Source: an uncultured Porphyromonadaceae bacterium (GTDB lineage: Bacteria > Bacteroidota > Bacteroidia > Bacteroidales > Muribaculaceae). From it: a stretch of 64,000 nucleotides of DNA. Both the position numbers and the translations under genes were made by a program. Positions 20,357 through 29,226 of the stretch are shown piece by piece. The stretch is taken from NCBI GenBank assembly GCA_945916235.1, contig CAMEGQ010000003.1, positions 1 through 64,000 of the forward strand. Direction: 5' to 3'. Below the pieces are notes generated by a model. The model was not told the DNA's origin. It worked only from the letters and a program-made list of their open reading frames with translations, and made no database searches. How positions within the stretch are numbered: position 1 is the stretch's first letter; every line of letters begins with the position of its first letter.

Positions 20357-20746
20357 TTAGAAATTTTCAAGGTAAAGCAGAAGCTCGCGGGCGCGGGCCA
20401 GAGCCGTATCGTCGGGGAGCTGCGAGGGCGACTGCGCATAAAGCGTGTCGTAGCCGTAGCGGGCCAGCGAGCGCGACAGTGAATCAGCATTGGCGGCGCG
20501 TGCGCGCAAGAACACCACCGGACGGTCAGCCTCGTCGCGCATCGACGTGACGCAGAGCGTCAGCAGCTCTGTGTCGCAATCTTCCACCGCCCGCGCTATC
20601 TCCGAAGCCGAATAGGCTCCGGGGCGGCAGGCCAGAAAGATCTCGCAGATTTCAGGCTGCACAGGCATCAGCGTCTCCAGACGCTCGGCCGGAGATAGAG
20701 CCTCAGAGAGGTATCGCTGTATGGACTGACTGTCTTGTGCCGACAT
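20357..20746 (-). CDS. short CBS-protein-like/hypothetical protein between nadK and pdxJ
   Basis: C-term RPVVFLRARAANADSLSRSLARYGYDTLYA; position between nadK and pdxJ is where a CBS-domain protein sits in related genomes. Confidence 0.5.
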   Translation of the reverse strand: MSAQDSQSIQRYLSEALSPAERLETLMPVQPEICEIFLACRPGAYSASEIARAVEDCDTELLTLCVTSMRDEADRPVVFLRARAANADSLSRSLARYGYDTLYAQSPSQLPDDTALARARELLLYLENF

Positions 20747-20833
20747 AGGCGGAGTGAGGAAGTTAGGAGTGTAAAATTCTGTTAATATCTTAAATTAACG
20801 GACCGATAGGGCGCCGGAATCAGAAATTCTGAG

Positions 20834-20841
20834 TAATTTTG
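20834..20841 (+). promoter_or_regulatory. -7 promoter box TAATTTTG upstream of pdxJ
   Basis: TAnnTTTG match, ~150 nt upstream of the pdxJ ATG. Confidence 0.5.
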
Positions 20842-20989
20842 CAAAAGGTTTACCCCTGCCCTACCCGATTTCCGGCGGTAGCCGCGCCGCAGCTCGGCGG
20901 CGCTTCAGGGTTCGACTGCAAAGATAGAGAAAATCGTTCAGTAACGAAACTTTCGGCAGGGATGTTAAGATTTTTTTCAATCTGAAAAA

Positions 20990-21709
20990 ATGACTACAAA
21001 TTTAAGCGTAAACATTAACAAGATAGCGACGTTGCGCAACGCCCGCGGCGAGAACAACCCCGACGTGGCTCAGGCGGCTGTCGACTGCGAGCGCTTCGGC
21101 GCCGACGGTATCACGGTGCATCCGCGCCCCGACGAGCGGCATATCCGCCGCTCCGACGTGCTGACCCTGCGCCCGCTGGTAAAGACTGAATTCAACATCG
21201 AGGGCTACCCCTCGGAAGACTTCATGCGCCTGGTGATGATGGTGCGACCCGAGCAGGTGACCCTCGTGCCCGACGCCGCCGACGCGCTGACATCAAGCGC
21301 CGGATGGGATGTGGCTGAGAATATGGAATTCCTCACCGGCATTGTCGACCGCCTGCGCGAGGCCGGCATCCGCAGCTCAATCTTCGTGGGTACCGATGTA
21401 GACAATATCGTCCTGGCTGCCAAGACCGGAGCCGACCGCGTGGAGCTTTATACCAAGCCCTACGCCGACATGTATGAGACTGACCCGCAGCGCGCCGTGG
21501 CGCCCTTCGCCGAGGCCGCCCGCGCCGCCCGCAAGGTGGGCCTGGGCGTCAATGCCGGCCACGATCTGAGCTTGAAGAACCTGAAATTCTTCAAGGATAA
21601 TGTGCCGTATCTCAACGAGGTGTCCATCGGCCATGCGCTCATCTGCGATGCCCTCTACATGGGGCTGGAGGCCACTGTCAAGGCCTATAAAGCCTGCCTC
21701 AAAGGATAA
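20990..21709 (+). CDS. pdxJ: pyridoxine 5'-phosphate synthase
   Basis: [65 protein letters not shown]. Confidence 0.97.
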   Translation: MTTNLSVNINKIATLRNARGENNPDVAQAAVDCERFGADGITVHPRPDERHIRRSDVLTLRPLVKTEFNIEGYPSEDFMRLVMMVRPEQVTLVPDAADALTSSAGWDVAENMEFLTGIVDRLREAGIRSSIFVGTDVDNIVLAAKTGADRVELYTKPYADMYETDPQRAVAPFAEAARAARKVGLGVNAGHDLSLKNLKFFKDNVPYLNEVSIGHALICDALYMGLEATVKAYKACLKG

Positions 21710-21798
21710 ACCCGAAGGGGCCTCCTGACACTAAAAAGAAAACACAGCGCGCCGCCACGGGCGGCCTTGCAAAATATTAATCTAATTATTATCGCGAA

Positions 21799-22476
21799 AT
21801 GGTTTTACTTGACACTGCCATCAACGGCACACCGGTTGCAACCGCTCACCAGATGGAGCTTTCGCTCTGGGACCTCTGCCTCAAAGGCGGACCACTGATG
21901 ATTGTAATTGCCTTGCTGGCATTGGTCGGCATCTATATCTTCATTGAGCGCGCCATCGTGATCAACCGCGCCGCACGTGAAGACGACACATTTATGAAGC
22001 GTATCCGCGACTATATCCACGAAGGAGAGATCGAGAGCGCTTTCAACCTCTGCAAGAAAAACGCATCGCCCTATTCGCGCCTGATAGCCAAGGGTATATC
22101 GCGTATCGGTCGCCCCGTCAACGACATCCAGACAGCCATCGAGAACACCGGCAACATCGAAATCGCCAACCTCTCGAAAGGGCTTCCCTGGCTGGCCACC
22201 ACAGCCGCCGGCGCCCCGATGCTCGGATTCCTCGGCACAGTAATCGGAATGGTCGAGGCTTTCTACTCCATCGCTTCCGAGGGGAATTCAGCCAATATCG
22301 CCACCTTCTCAAGCGGTATCTACACAGCCCTGGTCACCACAGTGGCCGGTCTGGTAGTGGGCGTAATAGCCCTGTTTGCCTACAATTACCTCGTGGCCAG
22401 AATCAACACGGTGATGAACCTTCTGGAGTCGAAATCCATGGAGTTCATGGACCTGCTCAACGAGCCCGCCTCCTGA
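21799..22476 (+). CDS. exbB: MotA/TolQ/ExbB proton channel family protein
   Basis: LPWLATTAAGAPMLGFLGTVIGMVEAFYSI; IYTALVTTVAGLVVGVIALFAYNYL. Confidence 0.93.
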   Translation: MVLLDTAINGTPVATAHQMELSLWDLCLKGGPLMIVIALLALVGIYIFIERAIVINRAAREDDTFMKRIRDYIHEGEIESAFNLCKKNASPYSRLIAKGISRIGRPVNDIQTAIENTGNIEIANLSKGLPWLATTAAGAPMLGFLGTVIGMVEAFYSIASEGNSANIATFSSGIYTALVTTVAGLVVGVIALFAYNYLVARINTVMNLLESKSMEFMDLLNEPAS

Positions 22477-22538
22477 AGCCGGCTTACAGTGTGACTCTTC
22501 CTCAGGTATTAACCCATTAAAGAATTGCATCCCAAGAT

Positions 22539-23033
22539 ATGCTGAAAAGGCCGAACCAGATGATGGACACGTTCTCAATGGCCTCCATGACCGACGTGAT
22601 CTTTCTGCTGCTGATATTTTTTATGGTGACGTCGACGTTTGTGTTCCCGACGGGCCTTGAGGTGTCGCTGCCTCAAAGCACAGAGCAAAGCGCCGTAAAA
22701 CCCACCACGCGAGTATACATTGATGCCGATCAGAATCTCTTTGCCTCCACGGGCGAGGAGCAGCCCCAGCCGCTGAAAATCGACGCGCTGGTAACCTTCC
22801 TCAAGCTGGCCCAGGAGCAGGATTCCACCGGTTTCATCGCCCTCTATGCCGACGAGACAGTGCCTTACGGCCGCATCGTGGAAGTGCTCAATGCCGGAGC
22901 GTCCAACAATCTGAAGATGGTGCTGGCTACCAAGCCAATAGCCACTCATCTGCCTGACATTCAAGGCGGAAACCAGCCTGAGGCTGCCGCTGCAGAAGCC
23001 GAAACAGCCCCGTCGGCCGAAACCGTAAAATAA
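22539..23033 (+). CDS. exbD: ExbD/TolR biopolymer transport protein
   Basis: MDTFSMASMTDVIFLLLIFFMVTSTFV; ETVPYGRIVEVLNAG. Confidence 0.92.
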   Translation: MLKRPNQMMDTFSMASMTDVIFLLLIFFMVTSTFVFPTGLEVSLPQSTEQSAVKPTTRVYIDADQNLFASTGEEQPQPLKIDALVTFLKLAQEQDSTGFIALYADETVPYGRIVEVLNAGASNNLKMVLATKPIATHLPDIQGGNQPEAAAAEAETAPSAETVK

Positions 23034-23037
23034 TCTG

Positions 23038-23841
23038 ATGCGCAAAAAAGACCGCATAATAGCCGCTTTGGTGACGCTGCTTCTTCTGGGAGCGGCGGTG
23101 CTGACGCTGTGTCACACCTATCTGCGATTCCCGCCCAAGGGGTTCGAAAATATCATGCCCCAGAAGGAGGAGACGATTGTGCTCGAAGAGGTGGAGCCGA
23201 TTTTCGCCACCGGCGAATTTGTGCGCACAGGCGACAACCTCGACCCCACTGCCCTACCCGACCAGCCGGCGCCAAGCTCCGTCGATGCCGATGTCCCCAC
23301 ACAGGACGGCCCTGACCTGACCAACGCCGGGAAAGCGGCCACCCCCAAGCAGGTGGTCAGCTCCGAGCAGCCCTCCCCTGCCAAGGTTAAGAAAGAGCCC
23401 AAGGGCCCCACCAAGGAAGAGCTGAAAAAGGAGAAAGAGCGCCAGGAAGCCGCCCGCCAGCAGCAGGCCAAGAAAAACGTGGCCGACGCCACGAAAAAAG
23501 CATTCGGCGGCGGCAAAGGTAAAGGCACCGCCGGCTCTGCCGAAGGAAACTCCGGCTCGGGAGCCATCACCGGAACCCCGGGCAACGGCCTGAAAGGCCG
23601 CTCGATAGAGAATTGGACCACAGTGCCCTCGACCAAACTGGGCGTAATCGCCATCCGCGTCAAGGTCGACGACCGAGGCAATGTGGTCAACGCCAGCTAC
23701 GATGCCGCTTCCAGCAGCGGACCCGTGGCCGCCGACCGCAAGATGCGTCAGAGCTGTCTGGCACGCACCCGTCAGTGCCGCTTCTCGGTGCTCGAAGGCT
23801 CACCCGTGCAGAGCGGCGTAATCACATGGAATTTCCGCTAA
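23038..23841 (+). CDS. TonB-like energy transducer
   Basis: N-terminal TM, K/E/P-rich linker, TonB_C-like GVIAIRVKVDDRGNVVNASYD end; follows exbBD. Confidence 0.8.
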   Translation: MRKKDRIIAALVTLLLLGAAVLTLCHTYLRFPPKGFENIMPQKEETIVLEEVEPIFATGEFVRTGDNLDPTALPDQPAPSSVDADVPTQDGPDLTNAGKAATPKQVVSSEQPSPAKVKKEPKGPTKEELKKEKERQEAARQQQAKKNVADATKKAFGGGKGKGTAGSAEGNSGSGAITGTPGNGLKGRSIENWTTVPSTKLGVIAIRVKVDDRGNVVNASYDAASSSGPVAADRKMRQSCLARTRQCRFSVLEGSPVQSGVITWNFR

Positions 23842-23866
23842 ACGGAGACCTCAAAAAGATAGATCT

Positions 23867-25384
23867 ATGAACCGGACAATTATCACATTTGCAATAGCGC
23901 TGGTGGGTATGATTTTTGCCTCGGAAGTCGCCGGGCAATCGCTGTTCGACGAGATGATTGTCGACGGCGAGACCGTCAGCATCGACTCCGTGAAGCCTGA
24001 CGCGAACGCCCACCATAAGGCTGCACCGACTCAGGCCGAAAAACATCGGGAAGCCATAATGAAAGCCTCGGAGGAACGCGCCCGTCGAGCCCGCAAGGCT
24101 GCCATGAAGCGCCGCGGAATCGACAACCCGCTGTGGGAGATGACCGACAGCGAGGGTAACCTCCTCGAGCCCGAAGATTTCGGCGCTGTGGAGCTCAATG
24201 TCGACTCCACTATGGATGTCAGCCGCCTGACGCTCCCGGCCATAGCCTTCATGCCCCCTATCTACTCCGGATATTCAACCGCACTGGCCATCGCCGACCC
24301 CACGGTGATGTCGGCCGACTCGATAATCCCCGACAATCTCACCTGGGCCGACCTGATCGTGCGCCGCGACCACCGTCGCAACGCTTTCGTGCAGAATTTT
24401 ATGATGCAGAACCCCGGCTCTGTGCGCTACAATCTGGAATTCATGCCGCGTCCGCCCAAGGAATTCGTCATGGAGGTGGACCCCGGGCAGGCCAAAATCA
24501 ATGTGCGCGAGTTTACCCGCGACGAGAAAGCCCTCAAGGAATATGTCAAGCCCGTAGAGCTGCCACGCATCAACTGGCTGAAAAAATTCGACGCCTCGCT
24601 GCAGTTCTCCCAAGCCTATGTGTCGCCCAACTGGTATCAGGGCGGTAATTCCAACCTCAACGCCATCCTCAATCTGCTCTACGACGTAAAGCTCAATCCG
24701 GCCTTCCATCCCGACTTGATTTTCGAGACTTCGATGCAGTATAAACTGGGCGCCAACACAGTGCCCGACGATACGGTCCACGGCTACAACATCTCGGAAG
24801 ACCTTCTGCAGATCAACTCGAAATTCGGCTACAAGGCAGTGAAACGCTGGTACTACTCTGTGACTGTGCAGTTTAAGACCCAGCTGCTCAACAGCTACAA
24901 CACCAACTCCAACCGCCTGAAATCGGCCTTTCTCTCTCCCGGCGAACTCAATGTCGGCCTCGGTATGACCTACAGCAATGAGAACAAGAAGAAGACCATG
25001 ACCTTCACCGCCGCCGTCTCCCCTCTGAGCTACAACCTGAAGATGTGTACCAACTCCAAACTGAACCCCACATGGTTCGGCATCGAGGAAGGTAAGAAAA
25101 CCATATCGCAATATGGTTCGAGCTCCGAGATGACCTTCCGCTGGAAGATGACCTACAATATCGAGTATTTCTCGCGTATGTTCATCTTCACCAACTATGA
25201 GTATCTGCAGGGCGACTGGGAGCATACCGTCTCCTTCAACATCAATAAGTATCTGTCGACCAGACTGTATGCCCACCTGAGGTATCAGAGCGACGCCAAG
25301 AAGATCGAGGACACGCGCTGGAACAAGTGGCAGCTGAAGGAGATACTGTCGATAGGGTTTTCCTACCGGTTCTCACGTTCTTAA
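23867..25384 (+). CDS. DUF3078 domain-containing secreted protein
   Basis: FDASLQFSQAYVSPNWYQGGNSNLNAILNLLYDVKLN; beta-barrel-like C-term YRFSRS. Confidence 0.82.
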   Translation: MNRTIITFAIALVGMIFASEVAGQSLFDEMIVDGETVSIDSVKPDANAHHKAAPTQAEKHREAIMKASEERARRARKAAMKRRGIDNPLWEMTDSEGNLLEPEDFGAVELNVDSTMDVSRLTLPAIAFMPPIYSGYSTALAIADPTVMSADSIIPDNLTWADLIVRRDHRRNAFVQNFMMQNPGSVRYNLEFMPRPPKEFVMEVDPGQAKINVREFTRDEKALKEYVKPVELPRINWLKKFDASLQFSQAYVSPNWYQGGNSNLNAILNLLYDVKLNPAFHPDLIFETSMQYKLGANTVPDDTVHGYNISEDLLQINSKFGYKAVKRWYYSVTVQFKTQLLNSYNTNSNRLKSAFLSPGELNVGLGMTYSNENKKKTMTFTAAVSPLSYNLKMCTNSKLNPTWFGIEEGKKTISQYGSSSEMTFRWKMTYNIEYFSRMFIFTNYEYLQGDWEHTVSFNINKYLSTRLYAHLRYQSDAKKIEDTRWNKWQLKEILSIGFSYRFSRS

Positions 25385-25395
25385 TCTGCCGGGAA

Positions 25396-26019
25396 ATGAT
25401 GCGTCTGAGGGAAAAGCTTTTATCCGCCGCCGTGGCTGCCGTCGTGGCGGTGGCGCCTGTAGCTCAAGCCTCCGGCGCCGAACATGTCGGTGCCACTTCG
25501 TGGAAGGTGAAAACGGCTACAGTGGAAGCCCTTAAGGCGGCTGTCGAGGCAAAGGCCTCCGACGAGGCTGAAGGTGTCTGGCGCATGACCGAAGACGGCA
25601 CCGTGGTGGGGATAGTAGAAGGCGCAGTAGCCGGCGGCAAACAAAGGGGTGGGGGAGCCGAAGGGGCATTGACCCGGGAAGCTGACCGCACGCTGCTGAT
25701 TGTAGTGCTGAAGTCGGTGAGGGCTTCGGTAGAGGCCGGCACGGTGGTAGGCTGGATGCGCCCCACTGCCAAACCGGGCTACTATCAGGGGAAGATGTTC
25801 ACACGCTGCTACGCCGGCGAATTTTCGCGTCCCAAACCGTTTACGCTCCATAAAGCCGATGCTAACCATCTGACAATGAAGGAACAGAAAAACGGCTGGC
25901 GCTTTCTCCCGTGGCGAATGCTTCCCTGGATGTTTCGCCGCGGAGTGCAGAAAGTCGACACCCGCGACCAGGGGATGGAGGGGATGGTCCGCGTCGGCTC
26001 CGACGTAAGATACTTGTAA
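25396..26019 (+). CDS. secreted hypothetical protein
   Basis: ATG in frame with ORF at 25327; signal peptide MMRLREKLLSAAVAAVVAVAPVAQASG. Confidence 0.6.
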   Translation: MMRLREKLLSAAVAAVVAVAPVAQASGAEHVGATSWKVKTATVEALKAAVEAKASDEAEGVWRMTEDGTVVGIVEGAVAGGKQRGGGAEGALTREADRTLLIVVLKSVRASVEAGTVVGWMRPTAKPGYYQGKMFTRCYAGEFSRPKPFTLHKADANHLTMKEQKNGWRFLPWRMLPWMFRRGVQKVDTRDQGMEGMVRVGSDVRYL

Positions 26020-26102
26020 AGGGCAGTCCGCGGGACGAATACGGCAAAGATTGCCACGGCGTCCCGGCCCGACAGAGCATAAATAAAAAACTTCAATCAC
26101 TC

Positions 26103-26621
26103 ATGTCAAGACTTCTCAAATTCAGCCTGGCGCTTGCGGCCCTGACAGCCGCACTGGCCGTTATGCCTGCGGAAGCGAAGCGCGTGAAGACCACACGCGG
26201 AAGGCTCAAGGCGACGCCCACAAGGGTGGAGGCTCCGGCTGTATATTGCGATACTCTTGACTACAAGGCGTTTAAAGACGGAGTGGGGGAGAGGGCAACC
26301 TCGGCAGAGCCTATCGGATTCGCCGGATATGACAAGCCGCTTCGCGGACGCAAGGAGACCCTGTTTGTGACCAACCGTACGGGGAAGGAGCTGATGGGCG
26401 TGGTGTTCCGGATTTCATATTTCGACTCCGCAAAGCGGCTGCTCCATCGCGCACGCCACGAAGTAGGTCTGGAGGTGCCGGCAGGGGAAACCCGCCGCAT
26501 CGACCTGACGTCGTGGGACAAACAGCAGACCTTCTACTATCGCGGCTCGAAGCGCGGACGCAGCGCCGGAGTGCCGTATACGATTGAAATAGAGACAGAT
26601 ACTATATTTTTAGCAAAATAG
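26103..26621 (+). CDS. secreted hypothetical protein
   Basis: MSRLLKFSLALAALTAALAVMPAEAKRVK signal peptide; VTNRTGKELMGVVFRISYFDSAKRLLHRARHEV. Confidence 0.65.
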   Translation: MSRLLKFSLALAALTAALAVMPAEAKRVKTTRGRLKATPTRVEAPAVYCDTLDYKAFKDGVGERATSAEPIGFAGYDKPLRGRKETLFVTNRTGKELMGVVFRISYFDSAKRLLHRARHEVGLEVPAGETRRIDLTSWDKQQTFYYRGSKRGRSAGVPYTIEIETDTIFLAK

Positions 26622-26633
26622 CAATAAGGCCCT

Positions 26634-26696
26634 TAAAATCTTTAAAGTCCCTAAAGCCCTTAGAGCCTTTAGAACCTTTAGAATCCTTTAGGATTT
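26634..26696. repeat. degenerate ~9-bp tandem repeat (CCTTTAGAA-like)
   Basis: TTAAAATCTTTAAAGTCCCTAAAGCCCTTAGAGCCTTTAGAACCTTTAGAATCCTTTAGGAT. Confidence 0.8.
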
Positions 26697-26712
26697 CATC
26701 CCAGAAAGCGAT

Positions 26713-27303
26713 ATGCACCCGATAGAGGCGATAAAGAAGCTGATGAACATCACCCCCGAACAGGAGGAGGCGGTGATGGCGCTCATGCATGAGACCAAGA
26801 TGGCCAAAGGGGAGACGATAGAGGGTGCCACCACCATCAGCACCCGCGCCTTCTATCTGGCCAAGGGTGCGGCGCGCATCTACTACACCAGCCACGGCCG
26901 CGAGCACACCGTCTCTTTCGCCTTCGACGACACCTTTCTCGTTCTCCCGCAGCTGATCAGACGCCAGTATATGGATACGCTCGCCATCCAGTTTCTCGAG
27001 CCGTCGAGGCTCATCTCCTTCCGCCATGCCGATGTAAAGACCGAGCTGGAACGCACCCGCAGCGAGGTCTCGCTTGAGTCGATGTTGATCATCAACACCG
27101 CTCTGGCCAACTATGTCGGATATCTGGAAGAGCGTGTGCTGGTGATGCAGTCACTTTCGGCGCGTGAGCGCTACGAGTGGGCTCTGCAACGGTTTCCCCG
27201 ACTTACCGACTGCGCCACCACCACTCAGATTGCGTCGTTCCTGGGGCTGACCAAGGAGACGCTCTACCGCATCAAAAACGGCAACTACCGCAAAACGAAA
27301 TGA
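26713..27303 (+). CDS. Crp/Fnr-family transcriptional regulator
   Basis: cNMP-like FYLAKGAARIYYTSHGREHTVSFAFDDTFL; C-terminal HTH TTTQIASFLGLTKETLYRIKNG. Confidence 0.85.
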   Translation: MHPIEAIKKLMNITPEQEEAVMALMHETKMAKGETIEGATTISTRAFYLAKGAARIYYTSHGREHTVSFAFDDTFLVLPQLIRRQYMDTLAIQFLEPSRLISFRHADVKTELERTRSEVSLESMLIINTALANYVGYLEERVLVMQSLSARERYEWALQRFPRLTDCATTTQIASFLGLTKETLYRIKNGNYRKTK

Positions 27304-28037
27304 ACGAACAACAAATAGCCGCCGGGGCGCTTGACCACTACTCGCGCCGCACAGGCCACACACTGACCCCCAAAGCCGCCCTGATTGATATGGACGGCAC
27401 TCTGCTCGACTCGATGAAGCTCCACACCATGGCCTGGTACCGCCTGGCCACCGAACTGGGCATCGACTGCACCCGCGAGGAATTCTACCTATACGAGGGG
27501 ATGACCGGAGCCGAGACCATCAACCGCCTGATGCGCCGGCAGTGGGGACGCGACGCCACCGACCGCGAAAAAACCGAACTCTACCATCGCAAAACGTGTT
27601 ATTTCAATGAGATGCCCCGGCCTGGAATCATCCCAGGAGCCGACAGAATGATTAAGACTCTGATGGACAGCGGCATACGGCGCGTGCTGGTGACCGGTTC
27701 GGGCCAATTGTCGAATCTGGAGCGACTTAACACCGATTTCCCGGGAGCCTTCGCCCCGGATCTGCGCATCACCTCGCGCAATGTGACCCACTGCAAGCCT
27801 CATCCCGAACCTTACCTCAAGGGGATGGAGCTCGCCGGAGTGGAGCCGTGGAAGGCCATCGCCATCGAGAACGCTCCCATGGGCGTGCGCTCGGCTTCCG
27901 ATAGCGGTGCGCTTGCCGTGGCCGTATGCACCGGCCCGATACCTGCCGAAGCGATGCACGAAGCCGGAGCCGACGTGGTCTTCCCCTCGATGGAGGCCTT
28001 CGCCGATGTGCTCCCTTATATTTTGAACAAAGACTGA
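27300..28037 (+). CDS. HAD family hydrolase (beta-phosphoglucomutase-like)
   Basis: ALIDMDGTLLDSMKLH; VTGSGQLSNLERL; CKPHPEPYLKGMELAGV; AIENAPMGVRSA; ATGA overlap with upstream gene. Confidence 0.88.
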   Translation: MNEQQIAAGALDHYSRRTGHTLTPKAALIDMDGTLLDSMKLHTMAWYRLATELGIDCTREEFYLYEGMTGAETINRLMRRQWGRDATDREKTELYHRKTCYFNEMPRPGIIPGADRMIKTLMDSGIRRVLVTGSGQLSNLERLNTDFPGAFAPDLRITSRNVTHCKPHPEPYLKGMELAGVEPWKAIAIENAPMGVRSASDSGALAVAVCTGPIPAEAMHEAGADVVFPSMEAFADVLPYILNKD

Positions 28038-28050
28038 AAACTTACCGACT

Positions 28051-29115
28051 ATGGATACCCGAGTAATCTTTACCAACCAGGTGGAGGAAGCGATCGACAG
28101 CGCCGTGGAAGCCATGGCGCCCGCAGGAGTGTATGTGCTTGTTGATACCAATACGGCCAAATATGTGCTTCCGCGCCTGCAGACTGGCTCGAAGGCCATT
28201 GCAGCGGCCAAAGTGCTGATGATGAGCGCCGGAGAGGAGAATAAGAACCTCGAGACTCTCGCCCGGGTATGGACCGGGCTCGGCGACGGAGAAGCCACGA
28301 GGCGCTCGGTGATGATCAATGTCGGAGGCGGAGTGGTGACCGACCTGGGCGCATTCGCAGCCGCCACCTTCAAGCGCGGAATCCGGTTTATCAACGTGCC
28401 CACGACTCTGCTGGGCGCCGTCGACGCCTCGGTGGGCGGCAAGACGGGCATCGACTTCAACAATCTCAAAAATGAGGTGGGTGTGATCCGTCAGGCCGAC
28501 CTCGTGATAGTCTCCACCACCTTTTTCCGCACTCTCGACAGCCAGCAGATGCTCTCGGGCTATGCCGAAATGGTGAAACATGCAGCCCTGACAGGCCCTG
28601 AGGCCGTCAGCCGCCTTCTGCGCTACAACCTTGCCGATTACGACGACGACCAGCTGCTGCGCCTGCTCTGCGAGAGCGTGGAGGTGAAGCGCTCGGTAGT
28701 GGATAAAGATCTGAACGACAACGGAGTACGCCGCACTCTCAACCTCGGCCACACCACAGCCCACGCCCTGGAGGCGCTGGCTCTGAAGCGCGGCGCACCC
28801 ATCGCCCACGGGTATGCCGTGGCTATGGGGATGGTAGTCACTCTGGTGCTCTCGCGCATGCTCAAGGGGTTCCCCTCCGAACGCCTCCACAGCTTCGCCC
28901 ACTGGGTTAGGGAGACATACGGGACAATGGCCATCACCTGCGACGACTATCCCGAACTTCTGCAGGCCATGACTCACGACAAGAAAAACCATCGCGCCGG
29001 CGAGGTGATGTTCGTGCTGCTCAAAGACTGGGGACAGCCCGAAATCGACCAGAGCGTCGACGCTAAGACCATCGAAGCCGCCCTCGACATCTACCGCGAC
29101 CTGATGGGCATCTGA
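28051..29115 (+). CDS. aroB: 3-dehydroquinate synthase
   Basis: NVGGGVVTDLGAFAAATFKRGIRFINVPTTLLGAVDASVGGKTGIDF; LNLGHTTAHALEA. Confidence 0.96.
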   Translation: MDTRVIFTNQVEEAIDSAVEAMAPAGVYVLVDTNTAKYVLPRLQTGSKAIAAAKVLMMSAGEENKNLETLARVWTGLGDGEATRRSVMINVGGGVVTDLGAFAAATFKRGIRFINVPTTLLGAVDASVGGKTGIDFNNLKNEVGVIRQADLVIVSTTFFRTLDSQQMLSGYAEMVKHAALTGPEAVSRLLRYNLADYDDDQLLRLLCESVEVKRSVVDKDLNDNGVRRTLNLGHTTAHALEALALKRGAPIAHGYAVAMGMVVTLVLSRMLKGFPSERLHSFAHWVRETYGTMAITCDDYPELLQAMTHDKKNHRAGEVMFVLLKDWGQPEIDQSVDAKTIEAALDIYRDLMGI

Positions 29116-29181
29116 CCCCCGGCCTGCTACTTGGCTGCAGGGGCATTGCTGTGAACTGGCGGATAATTGGAAAATATTTTG

Positions 29182-29189
29182 TAACTTTG
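29182..29189 (+). promoter_or_regulatory. -7 promoter box TAACTTTG upstream of pheT
   Basis: TAnnTTTG match ~37 nt before pheT ATG. Confidence 0.55.
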
Positions 29190-29226
29190 CGCGAAAATGG
29201 GGAAGTATAAATCAATCGATTGAAAA

